9,801 bases of DNA, taken from positions 1 through 9,801 of the forward strand of contig DQSO01000053.1 in the NCBI GenBank assembly GCA_015663225.1. The letters run 5' to 3'. Under the pieces are notes generated by a model that was not told the origin of the DNA, did no database searches, and worked only from the letters and a program-made list of their open reading frames with translations. Origin of the DNA: Campylobacterales bacterium (GTDB taxonomy: Bacteria > Campylobacterota > Campylobacteria > Campylobacterales > QNZT01). Positions 7,125-9,801 of this stretch are shown here, piece by piece (position 1 is the stretch's first letter; the number at the start of each line of letters is the position of its first letter). A program made the translations under genes and the position numbers.

Positions 7125-7774
7125 AATCTATAACCTCTTCTTCTTACTGTCTCTATTGTTGAGATATTAAGTGGCTTGTCCATTTTTTGTCTTATTTGGT
7201 TGATTGCAACTTCGATAACATTTGGAGTTACAAGCTCTGGTTCATCCCAGATTGCATCTAGAAGTTGCTCTTTTGATACGATTTGATCACTATTTACAGC
7301 AAGGTGAGTTAAAACTTCAAAAGGTTTACCCTTTAGTTCTATATCTATACCTTTATAGCTTATCTTCTCTTCATCTGGATTGATTAACAGATCTTCTATT
7401 TTTAGAATATTTGTTCCACCAAATCTTAATCTTACTTCAATACGAGCCAAAAGAACATCAAAATCAAATGGCTTTTTGATATAGTCATCAGCTCCAGCTT
7501 TAAGTGCTTTTATCTCACTCTCTTTATCATCTTTTGCAGAGAGTATAACACAAGCAGTACGAGGTGCTTTTTGCTTAACAATACTTACTAAATCTATACC
7601 ATCACCATCAGGCAACATCCAGTCAGTCAATAACATGTCATAATTTCTAATACCAATATAGTATTCTGCATCTTTATAGCTTTCACAGCTATCTGCTTGG
7701 TAGCCAAACTCTTGAAGTCCTTCGACTAATGTTCTATTTAAAGTTATTTCATCTTCGACGATGAGTACTCTCAT
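7103..7774 (-). CDS. cosR: OmpR-family response regulator, CosR/HsrA orthologue with intact receiver
   Basis: This is a cytoplasmic transcription factor of 223 residues. The receiver domain (1-115) has the full phosphorylation set: acidic pair Glu7/Asp8, acceptor Asp51 in 'LLTDWMLPDGDG', Ser79, Tyr98 and Lys101-Pro102. The winged-helix domain (about 125-223) includes 'GKPFEVLTHLA', 'DQIVSKEQLLDAIW', 'TPNVIEVAINQIRQKMDKP' and 'ETVRRRGYRFCYPKK'. These match H. pylori HsrA (HP1043) and C. jejuni CosR nearly residue for residue as I remember them. HsrA is an essential orphan regulator lacking a usual acceptor Asp; CosR controls oxidative-stress genes. Here the gene heads a block and overlaps a kinase gene, so it is probably a true phosphorylated regulator. 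The ATG at 7774-7772 has AAGGAA 6 bases upstream (7781-7786). Confidence 0.93.
   Translation of the reverse strand: MRVLIVEDEITLNRTLVEGLQEFGYQADSCESYKDAEYYIGIRNYDMLLTDWMLPDGDGIDLVSIVKQKAPRTACVILSAKDDKESEIKALKAGADDYIKKPFDFDVLLARIEVRLRFGGTNILKIEDLLINPDEEKISYKGIDIELKGKPFEVLTHLAVNSDQIVSKEQLLDAIWDEPELVTPNVIEVAINQIRQKMDKPLNISTIETVRRRGYRFCYPKKV
7134..7138 (-). promoter_or_regulatory. kinase ribosome binding site (AGAGG) supporting a TTG start
   Basis: Read on the minus strand, AGAGG lies 9 bases before the TTG at 7124-7122, inside the 3' end of the regulator gene. No ATG lies near enough to keep the first membrane helix with its basic leader (residues 1-11), so TTG is preferred. Confidence 0.6.
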
Positions 7775-7804
7775 ATTAGTTTCCTTGTAAATATAATTTC
7801 ACTG

Positions 7805-7813
7805 ATTGTAGCA
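7805..7813 (-). promoter_or_regulatory. extended -10 promoter of the regulator-kinase operon
   Basis: Read on the minus strand, this is TGC followed by TACAAT: an extended -10 (TGN) with a five-of-six match to TATAAT. A start near 7798 would give a leader of about 24 bases with the AAGGAA ribosome binding site. No -35 box is clear; the upstream DNA is A/T-rich with a repeated motif. This is the only good promoter seen ahead of the six-gene block. Confidence 0.6.
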
Positions 7814-7824
7814 TAAATTATTCT

Positions 7825-7855
7825 AAAGTTAAGGTTTTTTTAAAGAAAGTTTAAA
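7825..7855. repeat. pair of AAAGTT(T)AA direct repeats upstream of the regulator promoter
   Basis: AAAGTTAAGG at 7825-7834 recurs as AAAGTTTAAA at 7846-7855, exactly 21 bases apart, about two helical turns. Relative to the predicted start near 7798 they cover about -27 to -36 and -48 to -57. The spacing and place would suit a tandem-binding OmpR-family dimer, possibly the regulator itself, since HsrA is reported to bind its own promoter. In such A/T-rich DNA chance similarity is also quite possible. Confidence 0.3.
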
Positions 7856-7865
7856 ATTTCTTTAA
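7840..7865. repeat. AT-rich inverted repeat at the folB stop
   Basis: TTAAAGAAA at 7840-7848 and TTTCTTTAA at 7857-7865 pair perfectly (9 base pairs, 8-base loop) around the folB stop at 7851-7853. It has only two G/C pairs and, in the folB direction, is followed by A residues and not T residues, so it is a poor intrinsic terminator. Transcription from plsY-folB may run on into the regulator operon. Confidence 0.35.
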
Positions 7866-8177
7866 TCTTGTAACACTTACTTTACAATTGGGCAATATAT
7901 CAGGTTTAACTATCTTTAATTTTATCTTTAAAATATTTGAATATTGTTTTTTTATAGAAAATATCAATGAATCTAAAGCATCTTCAATAAGTAGATATTT
8001 TTTTTCTATCATCTTCGATTTTATAAAAGAGACAATATCTACATAGTTTATAAAGTTGGTTTTATCTTTATAGAAGATTTGAGCATTAACAATAACTCTC
8101 TGTTTTTTCTCTCGTTCAAAGTCTAAAATACCTATGATAGTATCAAACTCTAAATCTTCTATATCAATCCTATACAC
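7851..8177 (-). CDS. folB: dihydroneopterin aldolase
   Basis: FolB cleaves 7,8-dihydroneopterin to 6-hydroxymethyl-7,8-dihydropterin and glycolaldehyde in folate synthesis. The protein has 108 residues, slightly shorter than the usual 115-120. It shows 'IIGILDFEREKKQRVIVN' with Glu21, Tyr45-Val-Asp47, 'LLIEDALDSL' with Glu65, and 'IVKPD' with Lys91, matching the family's conserved Glu, Tyr, Glu and Lys (Glu22, Tyr54, Glu74 and Lys100 in the S. aureus enzyme). The start is GTG at 8177-8175, directly after the plsY stop with no gap. The AAAGGA at 8186-8191, inside the plsY end, is 8 bases upstream. It shares an operon with plsY. The sequence is diverged but all key residues are present. Confidence 0.85.
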   Translation of the reverse strand: MYRIDIEDLEFDTIIGILDFEREKKQRVIVNAQIFYKDKTNFINYVDIVSFIKSKMIEKKYLLIEDALDSLIFSIKKQYSNILKIKLKIVKPDILPNCKVSVTRLKKF

Positions 8178-8792
8178 CTAAACTATCCTTTTCTCTTCAC
8201 CTTTGATAAGTTTTATGATGTTATCACTATGTTTGTAAACTATAAAGAAGATTATGAGTACAACTGGAGCATGAGCCATATCAGGATAGAGTACAAAAGA
8301 GGCTATTAAAGTCGCAATAACACCCATAAGTGACGAGAGTGATGAAATCTTGATACTCTTAGCAGCAACTCCCCAAACAACTACTCCAACGATAGCAGCA
8401 TAAGGTAGCATAACAGCTAATACACCAAATCCAGTAGCAACACCTTTTCCACCTTCAAACCATAAAAACAGACTAAAACAATGCCCAACAACACTAAGAG
8501 TCGCTACTCCCCATAAAGTTGCTTCACTAGCATCTAACATCATAGCAACAAGTAAAACAGCGATACCTTTAAATATATCAAAAACCAAAGTTGCAATACC
8601 TACTTTTTTTGCCAATACTGGATCTTTTTTCTTTAAAACTCTTAAGACATTTGTTGCACCGATATTTCCACTACCCTCTTTTCGTATATCAACTCCACCA
8701 AAGATTTTTGCAAGTATCAATCCAAAAGGAATACCACCTACAATGTAAGCTAGAAGAAACAGTTGTATATTTTCATTTGATAAAAAATTCAA
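8178..8792 (-). CDS. plsY: glycerol-3-phosphate acyltransferase PlsY
   Basis: PlsY is an inner-membrane enzyme that transfers the acyl group from acyl-phosphate (made by PlsX) to glycerol-3-phosphate, the first step of phospholipid synthesis. The 204 residues contain about five hydrophobic segments. All three family motifs are present: motif 1 'GSGNIGATN' (40-48), motif 2 'GHCFSLFLWFEGGKGVATG' (103-121), a glycine-rich active-site loop, and motif 3 'HSDNIIKLIKGEE' (188-200). The start is TTG at 8792-8790 with AAAGGA at 8798-8803, 5 bases upstream. No in-frame ATG precedes the conserved 'GGIPFGLILAK' segment. It is divergent from xseA across a 43-base gap and is followed without a gap by folB. 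Confidence 0.95.
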   Translation of the reverse strand: MNFLSNENIQLFLLAYIVGGIPFGLILAKIFGGVDIRKEGSGNIGATNVLRVLKKKDPVLAKKVGIATLVFDIFKGIAVLLVAMMLDASEATLWGVATLSVVGHCFSLFLWFEGGKGVATGFGVLAVMLPYAAIVGVVVWGVAAKSIKISSLSSLMGVIATLIASFVLYPDMAHAPVVLIIFFIVYKHSDNIIKLIKGEEKRIV

Positions 8793-8797
8793 AGTTT

Positions 8798-8803
8798 TCC
8801 TTT
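8798..8803 (-). promoter_or_regulatory. plsY ribosome binding site supporting a TTG start
   Basis: Read on the minus strand this is AAAGGA, 5 bases before TTG. It is a strong match to the 16S rRNA tail and the main reason to accept the non-ATG start. Confidence 0.7.
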
Positions 8804-8823
8804 TATCTTTAATGCTTTTAGTG

Positions 8824-8829
8824 TATCAT
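8824..8829 (+). promoter_or_regulatory. possible xseA -10 box (TATCAT), overlapping the plsY -10
   Basis: TATCAT is a five-of-six match to TATAAT and shares five bases with the divergent plsY box. The start would fall at about 8836, the A of the xseA ATG, giving a leaderless message. This fits the absence of any ribosome binding site before that ATG. Confidence 0.35.
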
Positions 8830-8830
8830 A
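8825..8830 (-). promoter_or_regulatory. possible plsY-folB -10 box (TATGAT)
   Basis: Read on the minus strand, TATGAT is a five-of-six match to TATAAT with T-rich DNA upstream inside xseA codons 1-6. A start near 8818 gives a leader of about 26 bases. No -35 box is seen. Confidence 0.45.
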
Positions 8831-8835
8831 AACTT

Positions 8836-9801
8836 ATGCAAAAAGCAATAACAGTAACCACACTAAACAATCAAATAAAAGCTCTATTAGAGAGCCACTA
8901 TATCAATACAACAGTTACAGGTGAAGTTAGCCGAGTAACATACCACTCATCTGGACATCTATATTTCACCTTAAAAGACAAAAACTCATCAATATCATGT
9001 GTAATGTTTAAAGGCAATAAAAGATCTCTAAAATTTACTCTTGAAGATGGAATGGGTGTTGTCTTACTAGGTGCAGTAAGTGTTTATACTCCAAGGGGGA
9101 GTTATCAGTTAAATGTCATAAGTTTAGAACCAGAGGGAGGTGGTGCTTTAGCTTTGGCTTATGAGCAGTTAAAAGAGAAGTTAAAAGAGAAAGGATATTT
9201 TGATAGTGATATTAAAAAAGAGCTTCCTAAGTTTCCAAAAACTATTGCTTTGATTACTTCAAAAACGGGGGCAGCTTTACAAGATATGCTAAGAGTTGCC
9301 CAAAACAGATACCCATTGGTAAAACTAATCCTTTTAGATACTCAAGTTCAAGGAGAAGGCAGTTGCGAGATGATAGTGGCAAATATCAAAAAAGCTGATA
9401 GTCTGAAAGTTGATATTATCATAGTTGGACGAGGTGGAGGAAGTGTTGAGGATTTATGGGCATTTAACCAAGAGAGGGTTGCTGATGCAATCTTTGAAGC
9501 CAATACTCCTATCATCTCAGCAGTTGGACATGAGATTGACTTTCTTATAAGTGATTTTTGTGCAGATGTTAGAGCTAGCACCCCTTCAAATGCTATAGAG
9601 ATTGCACTTGCAGATAAGAGTGAACTACTTATCATGCTAGACTCATATATGGATAGATTTGATGAAAAGTTACAAAATATTATCATTAAGAAACTAAGAG
9701 ATTTAGATCACTTAAAAGAACTTTTAAAACATAGTTCACCAATAACTAAACTAACTCATATAGAAAATGAAATACAAATAATAAGTCAAAATCTAAACTC
9801 A
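8836..9801 (+). CDS. xseA: exodeoxyribonuclease VII large subunit, 3' end outside window
   Basis: The frame is open to the last base (322 codons), so the gene is cut by the window edge. Exonuclease VII (XseA with several XseB) degrades single-stranded DNA in repair. The sequence shows the N-terminal OB-fold (about 5-100, with 'VTGEVSRVTYHSSGHLYFTLKD'), then the catalytic core. That core has 'ALITSKTGAALQDML' (138-152, Asp150), 'IIVGRGGGSVEDLWAFN' (195-211, Arg199) and 'ISAVGHEIDFLISDFCADVRASTPSNA' (227-253, His232 and Asp235). These are the positions of the E. coli catalytic Asp, Arg, His and Asp. A coiled-coil begins near 265. About 100 residues are missing compared with the family. ATG at 8836 is chosen because the protein then begins just before the conserved 'TVTTLNNQIKALLE'. 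An in-frame ATG at 8812 would add 8 residues but also lacks a ribosome binding site. Confidence 0.95.
   Translation, partial: MQKAITVTTLNNQIKALLESHYINTTVTGEVSRVTYHSSGHLYFTLKDKNSSISCVMFKGNKRSLKFTLEDGMGVVLLGAVSVYTPRGSYQLNVISLEPEGGGALALAYEQLKEKLKEKGYFDSDIKKELPKFPKTIALITSKTGAALQDMLRVAQNRYPLVKLILLDTQVQGEGSCEMIVANIKKADSLKVDIIIVGRGGGSVEDLWAFNQERVADAIFEANTPIISAVGHEIDFLISDFCADVRASTPSNAIEIALADKSELLIMLDSYMDRFDEKLQNIIIKKLRDLDHLKELLKHSSPITKLTHIENEIQIISQNLNS

Noticed and set aside
7792..7797. Plus-strand TATAAT in the folB-regulator gap
   Set aside because: It would transcribe rightwards, antisense into folB, with no gene to serve; the minus-strand extended -10 explains the gap better. A small antisense RNA cannot be excluded but nothing else supports it.
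9169..9192. Tandem 12-base repeat (TTAAAAGAGAAG then TTAAAAGAGAAA) in xseA
   Set aside because: E. coli XseA has the equivalent 'YEQLKAKLQAEGLF' at the same place and length, so it is a conserved helix and not a recent duplication.
9348..9686. Minus-strand open frame of 112 codons inside xseA
   Set aside because: It is antisense to the conserved catalytic core of xseA, matches no family I know, and has composition expected of a shadow frame.
1..9801. Mobile elements, CRISPR arrays, tRNA or rRNA genes, defence or toxin genes
   Set aside because: All but short gaps are filled by recognisable core genes with uniform base use, and no terminal inverted repeats, spacer arrays or cloverleaf sequences were seen.

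Overview
The window is AT-rich, gene-dense chromosomal DNA that reads as a member of the Campylobacterota (Epsilonproteobacteria). A free-living, Sulfurimonas- or Arcobacter-like relative is my best guess. Three things point there. The response regulator at 7103-7774 has a DNA-binding half nearly identical, as I recall those proteins, to HsrA (HP1043) of Helicobacter pylori and CosR of Campylobacter jejuni. The aspartyl-tRNA synthetase carries the non-discriminating signature of H. pylori AspRS. The promoters show a good -10 box with T-rich DNA upstream in place of a -35 box. Codon use looks uniform, and I see no mobile element, tRNA, rRNA, CRISPR array or other sign of recent transfer.

Layout. 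(1) 1-1070, plus strand: the 3' part of an AsmA-like envelope protein whose start lies outside the window. (2) 1122-2873, plus strand: aspS, with its own promoter and a TTG start. (3) 2883-7774, minus strand: a tight six-gene block in the order response regulator, histidine kinase, small 2[4Fe-4S] ferredoxin, Ppx/GppA phosphatase, RluA-family pseudouridine synthase, recR. Neighbours overlap or touch at every junction, so it is very probably one transcript. It meets aspS tail to tail at a small hairpin that contains both stop codons. (4) 7851-8792, minus strand: plsY and folB, directly abutting. (5) 8836-9801, plus strand: the first 322 codons of xseA, divergent from plsY and running off the window. 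It has no stop inside the window. There is no gene-free stretch over 300 bases; the longest gap is the 76 bases between folB and the response regulator.

Most of the content is housekeeping: tRNA charging, rRNA or tRNA modification, recombinational repair, phospholipid and folate synthesis. The most interesting part is the regulator block. HsrA/CosR is known as an orphan regulator in Helicobacter and Campylobacter. Here the same regulator keeps a complete phosphorylation pocket and is translationally coupled to a complete sensor kinase, followed by a ferredoxin and a Ppx/GppA protein. This looks like the two-component form from which the orphan regulators may have descended. I found no hidden novel defence or mobile system.
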